The notes beneath the pieces were generated by a model. That model saw only the letters and a program-made list of their open reading frames with translations, ran no database searches and was not told where the DNA came from. Shown piece after piece: positions 1-7,556 of a stretch of DNA of 57,262 bases; position 1 is the first letter of the stretch, and the number at the start of each line of letters is the position of its first letter. Origin of the DNA: UMGS1851 sp900555605 (GTDB lineage Bacteria; Bacillota; Clostridia; UBA1212; UBA1255); NCBI GenBank assembly GCA_902472555.1, contig CABROF010000003.1:1-57262 (forward strand), in the 5' to 3' direction. Both the position numbers and the translations under genes were made by a program.

Positions 1-1788
1 GGCAGCCTTTCTAATCTCCCCGAGAAGCCGTTCTGACGTCTGTTTTGCCTTTTGAAGCACAGCCTTGGCTTCTTCCTTAGATTTCATTAAAAGCGCACTG
101 CGCTGCTGCTGCAGCTGATCCCGCTCCAATTTGATTTCCCGGCGGAGCTGCTCGGACTCTGCCCGCAGCCGCCGCGCCTCCTCCCGATCCGCCTCAATCT
201 CACTTCTGCTTTTTTCGATGCCCAGAAGCATATCCTCAAACCGGAGATCTTCTTGAGACAAAAACTCCTTTGCACGGCTAATAATCTGGCTATCCAGGCC
301 TAAGCGCTGCGAGATGGCAAAGGCATTGCTTTTGCCAGGAATCCCGATCAGCAGCTTATATGTGGGCTTCAGCGTTCCGATATCAAATTCGCAGCAGCCG
401 TTTTCAAAGCCCGCTGTTGTGGCGGCAAACACCTTCAGTTCACTGTAATGCGTTGTTGCAACCGTAACCGCTCCCATCTGATGAACACACTCCAGGATTG
501 ACATGGCAAGGGCAGCCCCCTCTGTCGGATCAGTTCCCGCTCCCAGCTCATCAAACAAAACAAGGGAGCGATGGTCGCATTCCCGTAAAATATCCACAAT
601 ATTGCGCATATGCGCTGAAAAGGTACTGAGACTCTGGGCAATACTCTGTTCATCTCCGATATCGGCATAAATCCCGTGAAACACGGAAAGCACACTTTTT
701 TCCGCTGCCGGAATCAGCAGCCCGGACTGCATCATCAGCGTAAATAATCCGACAGTTTTCAGTGCAACCGTTTTGCCTCCGGTATTCGGACCGGTTATCA
801 CGAGCGTATGAAATGTATCTCCGATAAAAAAGGTGATGGGCACCGCCTGTTCTTTGGGAATTGCCGGATGACGGCCCTGCAGAATGGAAATTCTGCCCTC
901 CTCATTAATCTCCGGCCGGATCCCCTTCATATCTAAGGACAGGCGCGCTTTGGCAAAGGTAAAATCCAAAAATATCACCAGCTCCAGATCCGACAGAAGC
1001 ATGTCTGCCGCTTCTCCCACACAGAGGGAAAATTCAGCCAAAATCCGTTGGATTTCCTGTACCTCCTGTACTCTTAATTCCTTTATTTTATTATTAGATT
1101 CCACTACAAAGGACGGTTCGATAAATAACGTTTGGCCCGAAGCCGAAGTATCATGCACCAGACCCGATATGTCGCCCCGATACGCCACCTTTACCGGGAT
1201 ACAATAGCGTTCTCCGCGCATCGTTACTACCGGCTCCTGGATTGCTTTTGCATATTTTGCTGAATGAATCAGTTCATTCAGCCGATCTTTGATTGCCGAC
1301 TGTTTGTCCGCAATCTGCCGTCTGATCTCCCGCAGTGCGGGACTGGCATCATCGGACATTTCACTATCCGATAAAATACAGTGATAAATCCGTTCCTCAA
1401 GCATACGATCTTCCTGCAGCGCCGCAATATAGCGCGCCATCCGGTTATCCGTATCATCCCCTGCACCCGATGCATAATTCAGCGTCTGTCTGCATGCCTT
1501 CAGCAGGCCGGCCACTGCCAGCAATTCCGCAAAGCTCAGCGTGCCGCCTGCTGCCGCGCGGCGGACAGCAGGCCGGATATCCTTCACGCCGCCGATGGGC
1601 GGCTGACCCCTTCTGGTAATGAAAAACACTGCGTCTTCTGTCTCATGCAGTGTTTCCCGAATTTTCTCTATATCCGTCATGGGCCGCAGTTCTTCCGCCC
1701 GGATCCGCGCCCCCTCACAGCTTGTCAGTTCTGCAAGCCGGTGTAAAATCAATTCATATTCCAACACACGATAGGTTCGTTCATTCAT
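1..1788 (-). CDS. mutS2: Endonuclease MutS2 (partial, C-terminus beyond left edge)
   Basis: MutS2 is a MutS-family ATPase. It is linked to suppression of recombination and, in Bacillus, to rescue of collided ribosomes. The reading frame stays open for all 596 codons from the ATG at 1788 to the window edge. Visible are the N-terminal region (begins MNERTYRVLEYE), the MutS core, a Walker A motif (TGPNTGGKT), a Walker B region (LVLFDELGAGTDPTEG) and the start of the long charged coiled coil (SEQLRREIKLERDQLQ). The KOW/Smr nuclease end is outside the window. It is the last visible gene of the leftward pfkA cluster, 33 bp downstream of the J-domain gene. The family call is secure; completeness cannot be judged. 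Confidence 0.95.
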   Translation of the reverse strand, partial: MNERTYRVLEYELILHRLAELTSCEGARIRAEELRPMTDIEKIRETLHETEDAVFFITRRGQPPIGGVKDIRPAVRRAAAGGTLSFAELLAVAGLLKACRQTLNYASGAGDDTDNRMARYIAALQEDRMLEERIYHCILSDSEMSDDASPALREIRRQIADKQSAIKDRLNELIHSAKYAKAIQEPVVTMRGERYCIPVKVAYRGDISGLVHDTSASGQTLFIEPSFVVESNNKIKELRVQEVQEIQRILAEFSLCVGEAADMLLSDLELVIFLDFTFAKARLSLDMKGIRPEINEEGRISILQGRHPAIPKEQAVPITFFIGDTFHTLVITGPNTGGKTVALKTVGLFTLMMQSGLLIPAAEKSVLSVFHGIYADIGDEQSIAQSLSTFSAHMRNIVDILRECDHRSLVLFDELGAGTDPTEGAALAMSILECVHQMGAVTVATTHYSELKVFAATTAGFENGCCEFDIGTLKPTYKLLIGIPGKSNAFAISQRLGLDSQIISRAKEFLSQEDLRFEDMLLGIEKSRSEIEADREEARRLRAESEQLRREIKLERDQLQQQRSALLMKSKEEAKAVLQKAKQTSERLLGEIRKAA

Positions 1789-1821
1789 AGCGTACTCCAT
1801 TCATATCCTGCGCGCCGGAAA

Positions 1822-2469
1822 TCAGCAGCAGCGAATCAAATCACCGCCCATACATTCACAGCAGCAGTCGGCACAAATCAAAGTCGAGCAGAAATCACAG
1901 CAATTGTCGCCTCTCTGATATCCGCGTCCCTGAGATTGGGTTCTGTAATTCTGCGCCGTCTGATACATTCCATTAAAGGCATTCCGGTATTCCATATTCC
2001 CCGGGTCCAGATTCACTGCATTGGCATAATAGCGTCTGGCCTGATCATACCAACCTCTGCGCTCCGTTGCAGCACCCATTAAATAATACCACTCCGCAGT
2101 TCTTTCTCCGTCAGGCATCTGCTCTAATCTCTGCATAGCAGCTTCCACCTGTCCGTCTCGGATCAAGCTGCGAATTTGAGAAAAATCGGGATTTCCGCCT
2201 CCATAAGAAGCAGCAGACCCTCCGTTTCCGGAGCGGTTCTCCCGCTGACGCATAATCGTATCATACGCGACATTGATTTCTTTGATTTTTTCTTCCGCCA
2301 GCTCAGAGAGCGGATTATTCCCGTATTGATCCGGATGATACTTTTTTACCATCTCTCGATAGGCCTTTTTCACCTCTTCATCCGACGCATTCTCATTGAT
2401 TCCCAATACTTCATAAGGATTACTGCTCACCGGGTTCACCGCTTTCTGTATCATTCGATGAATTATCAT
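1822..2469 (-). CDS. J-domain protein with TPR-like middle and Cys-rich tail
   Basis: The protein has 215 residues. Residues about 17-75 form a J domain (NPYEVLGINENASDEEVKKAY, HPD motif in KKYHPDQYG), which would stimulate a DnaK-type ATPase. Residues about 95-165 resemble a tetratricopeptide helix pair (WYYLMGAATERRGWYDQARRYY, NAVNLDPGN). The last 26 residues carry ten cysteines (CCDFCSTLICADCCCECM), suggesting metal binding or anchoring. It lacks the DnaJ zinc-finger and substrate domains, so it is a specialised J protein, not DnaJ. The start is uncertain: no clear ribosome binding site precedes the ATG at 2469, and an ATG at 2454 or a GTG near 2430 are alternatives. It follows the DUF5685 gene by 28 bp, a pairing I recall from other Clostridia. 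Confidence 0.9.
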   Translation of the reverse strand: MIIHRMIQKAVNPVSSNPYEVLGINENASDEEVKKAYREMVKKYHPDQYGNNPLSELAEEKIKEINVAYDTIMRQRENRSGNGGSAASYGGGNPDFSQIRSLIRDGQVEAAMQRLEQMPDGERTAEWYYLMGAATERRGWYDQARRYYANAVNLDPGNMEYRNAFNGMYQTAQNYRTQSQGRGYQRGDNCCDFCSTLICADCCCECMGGDLIRCC

Positions 2470-2497
2470 ACATGAAAATCAGAATTTTATCAAATTT

Positions 2498-3466
2498 TTA
2501 TTCCCTGCGTTCTGCCGCGGCCTCATTATCAGGCACTGCCTGATGCCTCTGCTCCTGCGTCTGCGCCGCATCATCCGCCTGAAGGGAAGGTTCCTTCGTA
2601 TCTCCTGTCCGAAACAATCTTTCGGTCGTGTGCCGCATGCCGATATACAGCATGTTTTCGATCACCGCGGCAGCATCCTTGTTCTGTTCACAAACCGGAA
2701 AACAACGGCGCAGCTCCGACCAGGCTTCACAGCAGCGCGCAAGACACATCTCCAGCAAAAACAGGATATCCTCCTCCGCAGCTTCCTGCAGCAGAAAGAC
2801 ATTATAACTGCCCGTTTTCGCATCTGCCTCCCGATCTGTCAACGCATCCACCAGATAAATCCATTTCCCCATATGATATCCCATCACCCGCGCCGCCTCC
2901 AGCACCTCGGGCGCTGCCGCGGGCATAACTTCCCGGAGTCCTAAAAAAAACAGCTTTCGCATCATATCTGCAAACGGCTCCGCAGCCTGATCCACAAGGC
3001 CGCAGCGCGCCTGCTCCAGCGCGGAAAGCGCTGCAATCGATTGTCTGACGCATTCAGCCACGGCAGGCAGTCTTTCGCACACATGCCTATGCGCACGATG
3101 CAGCGCCGCACTGCCGATCTTTGCGGAAATTTTATGATCATCCGCATAGCTGTCCTTCAGTTTATAAACCACCAGAATGACATTGACGCCGGCGCAAAAA
3201 TCCGTACACCGGTTGCAAACAACCGACCTGCATTTTTTATGGGGATGCGCAATACAGCCGCGATTTTCAATCTTCAGCGAACGATTTCCGCCGGATATCG
3301 CATCCAGCAGCAGCGCCAAAACCGCAGTCTCGTTTACAAGGCCGAAACGCGGCAGCTGACCGTATATCCGGCCGATGCTTCTGCACACACCGCAATAATA
3401 CAGCTTATAAAAATCGTGCTCCCGAAACTTCAGTTCCGGCTTATATGTGACGGCATATCCAAATAT
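2498..3466 (-). CDS. DUF5685 family protein, apparent ATA start codon
   Basis: The protein has about 322 residues and its function is unknown. Read from the ATA at 3466-3464 it begins MFGYAVTYKPELKFREHD followed by YYCGVC, which is the usual N-terminus of DUF5685 proteins. A consensus AAGGAGG lies exactly 7 nt before the ATA. The in-frame TAA that ends pfkA lies only four codons upstream, so no conventional upstream start exists; the first conventional in-frame start, GTG 3388, would delete the conserved N-terminus. Cysteine/histidine clusters (CGVC, HPHKKC, CNRCTDFC) look metal-binding. The tail (about 40 residues) is Gln/Glu/Ala-rich and probably disordered. It is likely translationally coupled to pfkA, 12 bp upstream. 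Family call good; function unknown. Confidence 0.85.
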   Translation of the reverse strand: MFGYAVTYKPELKFREHDFYKLYYCGVCRSIGRIYGQLPRFGLVNETAVLALLLDAISGGNRSLKIENRGCIAHPHKKCRSVVCNRCTDFCAGVNVILVVYKLKDSYADDHKISAKIGSAALHRAHRHVCERLPAVAECVRQSIAALSALEQARCGLVDQAAEPFADMMRKLFFLGLREVMPAAAPEVLEAARVMGYHMGKWIYLVDALTDREADAKTGSYNVFLLQEAAEEDILFLLEMCLARCCEAWSELRRCFPVCEQNKDAAAVIENMLYIGMRHTTERLFRTGDTKEPSLQADDAAQTQEQRHQAVPDNEAAAERRE

Positions 3467-3478
3467 AAGGCTTCCTCC

Positions 3479-4447
3479 TTACAGCGACAGCATCTTGCTG
3501 GTCTCAATCATCGACTCGTCAATATACTTTTTCATCTGCAGCGCTTCCTCAATATCAATCGCCACATATTGCTCGCCCCTCAGCGCAATAATCCGATTCG
3601 CCTCACCCTGCGCCAGTACCTCTGTTGCTTTGACGGCCATCAAACTGGCCACCACGCGGTCTTTTACCGTCGGGCTTCCGCCTCGCTGCTGGTGACCTAA
3701 AATCGTAGTAGTCGTGGAGATACCGGTAATTTTTCGGATTTCTTCTGCAATCTCCATGGTTCCGCCTACGCCCTCGGCAATAATCACAATATAATGATGC
3801 TTTCCGCGGTTCCGGCAGCCGATAATAGGCTGGATAATATCTGTATCGATATGAAACTCTTTTTCAGGTAAAATGCAGGCCTCGGCGCCGTCTGCAATGG
3901 CACAGTTCAATGCAATATAGCCGGCCCCGCGCCCCATAACCTCCACGACGCTGCAGCGTTCATGTGAAAATGCGGTATCTTTGATTTTGTCAATAGCATC
4001 TTTGACAGTATTCAGCGCCGTATCAAATCCGATCGTATAATCCGTACAGTCAATATCATTGTCAATGGTTGCCGGTATCCCGATGACTTTTACGCCTGCT
4101 TTTGACAAATCTCTGGCGCCGCGGAAAGAGCCGTCTCCGCCGATAACAATAATCGCATCGAGCTTAAATACCTCGGCCATTCGTGCAGCACGATCTACGC
4201 CTTCAGCCGTATTGAACTCTTTGCTTCTTGCCGTCTGCAGAATCGTGCCGCCGCGGCTGATGATTTCAGAAACAGAACGGAGACTCATCTCAAACATTTC
4301 TCCGGACAGAAGCCCTTCGTATCCTTTTCGGATGCCGTATACGGAAAATCCTCTGTAAATGCCGGAACGCACGACTGCTCTGATTGCAGCGTTCATACCG
4401 GGTGCATCCCCGCCGGATGTCAGCACGCCGATTCGTTTTATTGCCAT
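3479..4447 (-). CDS. pfkA: 6-phosphofructokinase
   Basis: ATP-dependent phosphofructokinase, 322 residues, converts fructose 6-phosphate to fructose 1,6-bisphosphate in the cytosol. Visible motifs are the N-terminal nucleotide loop (RIGVLTSGGDAPGMN), the ATP/Mg loop GGDGSF, the catalytic PATIDNDI segment, and the effector and substrate motifs MGRGAG and EGVGG. The ATG at 4447 is preferred because GGAG lies 9 nt upstream; a longer reading to 4462 would put its ribosome binding site against the start. It heads a leftward cluster with DUF5685, the J-domain gene and mutS2. In many Clostridia pfkA lies next to dnaE; here about 7 kb of accessory genes separate them. Confidence 0.97.
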   Translation of the reverse strand: MAIKRIGVLTSGGDAPGMNAAIRAVVRSGIYRGFSVYGIRKGYEGLLSGEMFEMSLRSVSEIISRGGTILQTARSKEFNTAEGVDRAARMAEVFKLDAIIVIGGDGSFRGARDLSKAGVKVIGIPATIDNDIDCTDYTIGFDTALNTVKDAIDKIKDTAFSHERCSVVEVMGRGAGYIALNCAIADGAEACILPEKEFHIDTDIIQPIIGCRNRGKHHYIVIIAEGVGGTMEIAEEIRKITGISTTTTILGHQQRGGSPTVKDRVVASLMAVKATEVLAQGEANRIIALRGEQYVAIDIEEALQMKKYIDESMIETSKMLSL

Positions 4448-4482
4448 ATTATACAACTCCATTCCTCGTAAGATACAGAAAA

Positions 4483-4515
4483 ATCAATCGGTATGAATTA
4501 CCTATACCGATTGAT
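4483..4515 (-). terminator. 12-bp perfect inverted repeat with T-run in the pfkA leader
   Basis: The arms ATCAATCGGTAT (4483-4494) and ATACCGATTGAT (4504-4515) are exact complements around a 9-nt loop. On the minus strand the hairpin is followed by TTTTTC. It could terminate the upstream glycosidase transcript, attenuate pfkA transcription, or act as a DNA operator, because the predicted pfkA start point falls at its edge. Confidence 0.7.
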
Positions 4516-4516
4516 A

Positions 4517-4545
4517 ATCATACACTATTGTAATAATTTAGACAA
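4517..4545 (-). promoter_or_regulatory. Predicted pfkA promoter
   Basis: On the minus strand TTGTCT (4545-4540), a 17-bp spacer and TATGAT (4522-4517) resemble a sigma-A promoter. Transcription would begin near 4510, inside the inverted repeat 4483-4515, giving a leader of about 60 nt before the pfkA ATG. Confidence 0.5.
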
Positions 4546-4604
4546 CTGCTTTTTCCGGCTCCGGCAGAAAGAAATAAATCAATATGAATTTGAAAAGCAC
4601 CATT

Positions 4605-5663
4605 TCAAAAAAAGCTTTCCGTTGCTGCAATCGGGTAATCATCCGGCAACAGAATAACAGCTTTGTGCGCAAGGGGTTCGTTTATGTACTGGTACACGCC
4701 GTTCTCGTAAACAAAAATACGGTCGCTGCTTTCCCGTCTGTACTGAAAGCCCTCAAGCAATCCTTTTTTTAAAGCTGTATAAGCAACAGTAATATCCTCA
4801 TACCATTCTGGTGTTTCATTTCCGTAGTAATCCAACAAAGGCGCTGTAATATAGCCTTCATTGTTTTGCCTGGGCGTAAACGCCTCAATAGCCGTTTCCT
4901 CGGAGAAGTCATTATAAGAGGTGATCATAATAACAGGTCTATTTTGCTTAATAGCCTCGAGCCATTGGCGAATATAACGTTCCCCGTGGTCGCCCCGACC
5001 GAAATCCCATTTGTGGGTATCCGGCGTTGCAATCCAAAGATGATTGGCATCATGGCAAGGCGTTATGCCGTATACTTCTGAGTTGGGAACCTGTGCATCG
5101 AATGTAAATCCCCATAACCCTTTTCCTTGTATGGACGGATCGTCTGCCCATTGGGATACGACGCCCGTAGAATTACGTACATTAAACAGACGGCTGCTCC
5201 AGTAAAAATAATCAGAATCTGTAAAGGTTATCAAAAGAGGTTTGCCCTCCCACTTGAAATACATATCGCGGGTGCCGTAATTTTCATAAAGATAAAGCAC
5301 TAGTTTTTCGTGTTCTCGTATATACCCATATCGAAGTTCGCCACCTAAAGCAAAGGCGTATGATGGAGCATTGCCCGGCCCTCTTCGATCGATTTCAGAA
5401 ACAATAATATCTGTATTTCTCTTAATCACACCGCTGTCCGCTTCCCAACCGTTTGTGATTTCAAAAATAATAAAATCAATACCGGCCTTCTGCATCCAGT
5501 CAAGGTGGCTTTTGATGACTTCAAGATCTCCGGAACTATATTCACCGAAACGAGTGGAAACTGCTCCGGCTTCTCTTTGCCAATGCAGAGCAGTCTCCGG
5601 ATTATCATGTCCCCACCAGGAAAAATACCATATGCCGATTTGAGAATTATAATATAATGACAT
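4605..5663 (-). CDS. Cytosolic GH71/GH99-like glycoside hydrolase
   Basis: The protein has 352 residues, starts MSLYYNSQIGIWYFSWWG and has no signal peptide, so it probably acts in the cytosol. The opening motif, the GIDFIIFE strand and the late segment TSYNDFSEETAIEA (residues 248-261) resemble the TIM-barrel families GH71 (alpha-1,3-glucanase) and GH99 (endo-alpha-mannosidase). In GH99 the catalytic pair sits in an N-E-W-x-E motif; here it reads N251-D252-F-S-E255, closer to the N-D-Y-G-E form of GH71. It is clearly related to the lipoprotein at 7553-8698 (shared SEVYGITP, GERY, EETxIEA). The start at 5663 follows GGAGGT by 6 nt. It is divergent from the AraC gene. Activity and substrate are inferred. 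Confidence 0.75.
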   Translation of the reverse strand: MSLYYNSQIGIWYFSWWGHDNPETALHWQREAGAVSTRFGEYSSGDLEVIKSHLDWMQKAGIDFIIFEITNGWEADSGVIKRNTDIIVSEIDRRGPGNAPSYAFALGGELRYGYIREHEKLVLYLYENYGTRDMYFKWEGKPLLITFTDSDYFYWSSRLFNVRNSTGVVSQWADDPSIQGKGLWGFTFDAQVPNSEVYGITPCHDANHLWIATPDTHKWDFGRGDHGERYIRQWLEAIKQNRPVIMITSYNDFSEETAIEAFTPRQNNEGYITAPLLDYYGNETPEWYEDITVAYTALKKGLLEGFQYRRESSDRIFVYENGVYQYINEPLAHKAVILLPDDYPIAATESFF

Positions 5664-5693
5664 CCAAAGACCTCCAGAAACCTCCAAAAACCT
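5664..5693 (-). repeat. Three tandem 10-bp units carrying repeated SD-like cores
   Basis: On the minus strand three consecutive 10-mers read AGGTTTTTGG, AGGTTTCTGG and AGGTCTTTGG, ending directly at the start codon. The unit junctions create repeated GGAGG cores 10 bp apart; the last is 6 nt from the ATG at 5663. It may be a multiplied ribosome binding site or a helically phased protein-binding site. Confidence 0.75.
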
Positions 5694-5752
5694 CTATACT
5701 TCACTATTTTTAAAATAATATAACAACCAGCAAAGAAAAGCAACGGGGAAAA

Positions 5753-5781
5753 TTGATTTTGCCCATGTGAATTGTTATAAT
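5753..5781 (+). promoter_or_regulatory. Promoter of the araC-type gene, leaderless geometry
   Basis: TTGATT (5753-5758), a 17-bp spacer and a perfect TATAAT (5776-5781) form a strong sigma-A match. The expected transcription start, about 7 nt further, coincides with the ATG at 5789. No ribosome binding site precedes that ATG, which fits a leaderless transcript. Confidence 0.7.
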
Positions 5782-5788
5782 TAGCTGT

Positions 5789-6742
5789 ATGAATCTGATA
5801 AATGCAGAAATACCAAACGGATGGTTAATGGAAATGGATCGTTTTGCCTCATATCTTTATACGCACACACCGGGTGCCTTGAAAGAGGAACTCCCTTTCA
5901 CCTTGGAAAGCATTGGGTATAAGTGTGTGGAATCCGACACAAATACATATCCATTGGCTGAGAAGATATATTACATCTTGTTTTGTATAGAAGGACAATG
6001 TATCGCAGAAACAACCCATCATCGTTATATAATTGAAAAGAACAGCGCCATTTGTTTTTGTCCGGAGAAAGAGGATACCTTGGAAATCAGTTCGCTCCCG
6101 GGGTGTACCTATCGCTATATTTATTTTCATTCAAGTGCAGCGCGATATTTCAGTAAAATGCTGAATCTTCCTTGCTTAATACAGTTAGATCAACCTGATA
6201 CATCTACCTTGTCCGGCCATTTCGATGAGCTGTATGAAAATGTGGTTTTTGAACTTGGTAATAAGGATATTGCAATCAATATGATTATAACAGGGATTAT
6301 GACCTTTTTTGTGAAGAAATATCAAGAGAAGATTCTTCGGAATTTTCAGCACCCTACTACGGAGAATTATCATTACAGACGTCCTACTCTCCCCGGGAAA
6401 GCGAGTATTTCTCACAAGAATAAAGGCGAAATAAATAAAGTGCTATTATATATTCACAATCAATACAACAAGCAGCTTACTCTTGACGAGTTGAGCCATT
6501 TGATTCATTTTAATAAATGTTATTTTATTAAAATATTTCGAAGTTTGGTTGGAATGAGTCCTTATGAATATATTACGAATTTAAGAATCAATGAAGCTAA
6601 GCAATTGCTGATAAACACAACGTTAAGCATCAATAAGATTGCGGAGCAGATTGGTTTTTTGGATACGAATAACTTCATTCGCCGTTTTCGTTCCCGCACC
6701 GACCTATCTCCTTTACAATATCGGAATAAATATAAAATTTAA
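5789..6742 (+). CDS. AraC/XylS family transcriptional regulator
   Basis: The protein has 317 residues. An N-terminal cupin-like sensory region (about 40-180, including YYILFCIEGQCIAETTHHR) precedes two C-terminal helix-turn-helix units (about 215-315: LTLDELSHLIHFNKCYFIKIF and SINKIAEQIGFLDTNNFIRRF, ending with an SPLQYRNKY signature). It lies between two sets of glycosidase and binding-protein genes and most likely activates both when a glycan-derived sugar is present. The start is the ATG right at the predicted transcription start; an internal ATG at 5828 is the main alternative. Regulator class is secure; target and ligand are inferred from position. Confidence 0.92.
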   Translation: MNLINAEIPNGWLMEMDRFASYLYTHTPGALKEELPFTLESIGYKCVESDTNTYPLAEKIYYILFCIEGQCIAETTHHRYIIEKNSAICFCPEKEDTLEISSLPGCTYRYIYFHSSAARYFSKMLNLPCLIQLDQPDTSTLSGHFDELYENVVFELGNKDIAINMIITGIMTFFVKKYQEKILRNFQHPTTENYHYRRPTLPGKASISHKNKGEINKVLLYIHNQYNKQLTLDELSHLIHFNKCYFIKIFRSLVGMSPYEYITNLRINEAKQLLINTTLSINKIAEQIGFLDTNNFIRRFRSRTDLSPLQYRNKYKI

Positions 6743-6825
6743 ATTCTTCCTGCAAAAAACAAACTTTGTACTATTCATCTGCGTAATAAATAAATAAAAG
6801 CCTATAAAATCCTTTTTTGTGTCGT

Positions 6826-6831
6826 TATAAT
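6826..6831 (+). promoter_or_regulatory. TATAAT -10 element without a recognisable -35
   Basis: A perfect TATAAT lies 38 nt before the start at 6870, but nothing like TTGACA sits 16-18 bp upstream of it. Such promoters usually need an activator; the neighbouring AraC protein is the obvious candidate. No clear repeated operator was recognised in 6743-6825. Confidence 0.4.
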
Positions 6832-6869
6832 GAAATCAGATAACAATATATTACAAGGAGTGATTGTTA

Positions 6870-7556
6870 ATGGCAAAAATTTTCTTTAAGAAGAAAGGTT
6901 TCATATTCTTTTTGACAGTTGTAGCTGTGTGCGTTTCGTTGTTTAGTACGCTTTGTATTGCATCAGAATCCGCAAACTACGTTGAGAACGGTACATTCAC
7001 ACCGGGTTCCGGCGGCCAATGGGGTGCGATTCCTGGATGGACTACAAGTATTACTCCCGGTACAATGGATCTTTATTTAGGAGATTACAATTACGGAAGT
7101 GCCGACAATCTGCCGGACGGTATTTACTTGGCACTGCGCAAAGAAGCTACTCCGGCAGGAGATCCCGTTTCCGTTTCTCAGACGATTTCCAATCTTCCTG
7201 CAGGTATTTACAAGCTTTCTGCCTGGATGTGGGCCGCAAACAATGTGGAGACTTTCACTATCACCATTTCTGATGGGACGAATGAAAAGACAATTTCCGC
7301 GGCCCTTTCTGAGAAAGGATATAAAGATACTGAAATCGAAATCACTTCCGGCTCTGCAACCATTACAATTACAGCCGACAATGATGTAAAGACCGCCGCA
7401 ATGGATGCCCTTGCCGATGACATTAAGCTGGTCAAAATCGGAGAGATGAATGTGAGAACAGGCGACTCAAATGCATTCGCCATTTCTGCGGCAATAATCT
7501 GTGTGTGTACATCTTTAGTGCTTATTTCAAAGAAAACCAAGGAGTGGGCTTGTTGA
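6870..7556 (+). CDS. Membrane-anchored putative carbohydrate-binding protein
   Basis: The protein has 228 residues. A basic N-terminus and hydrophobic segment (about 10-30) form a signal peptide. Residues about 33-190 are one domain (YVENGTFTPGSGGQWGAIPGW ... LSAWMWAANNVE ... TITITADN ... AMDALADDIKLVKI) resembling the beta-sandwich layout of CBM4/9-type or DUF642-like galactose-binding-fold modules. The C-terminus (about 203-222) is a membrane helix ending in lysines. It is a paralogue of the protein at 8725-9534. The ATG at 6870 has AAGGAG 9 nt upstream. Its TGA overlaps the TTG start of the next gene. The carbohydrate-binding role is inferred from fold-like pattern and context; the family is not one I can name with certainty. 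Confidence 0.7.
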   Translation: MAKIFFKKKGFIFFLTVVAVCVSLFSTLCIASESANYVENGTFTPGSGGQWGAIPGWTTSITPGTMDLYLGDYNYGSADNLPDGIYLALRKEATPAGDPVSVSQTISNLPAGIYKLSAWMWAANNVETFTITISDGTNEKTISAALSEKGYKDTEIEITSGSATITITADNDVKTAAMDALADDIKLVKIGEMNVRTGDSNAFAISAAIICVCTSLVLISKKTKEWAC

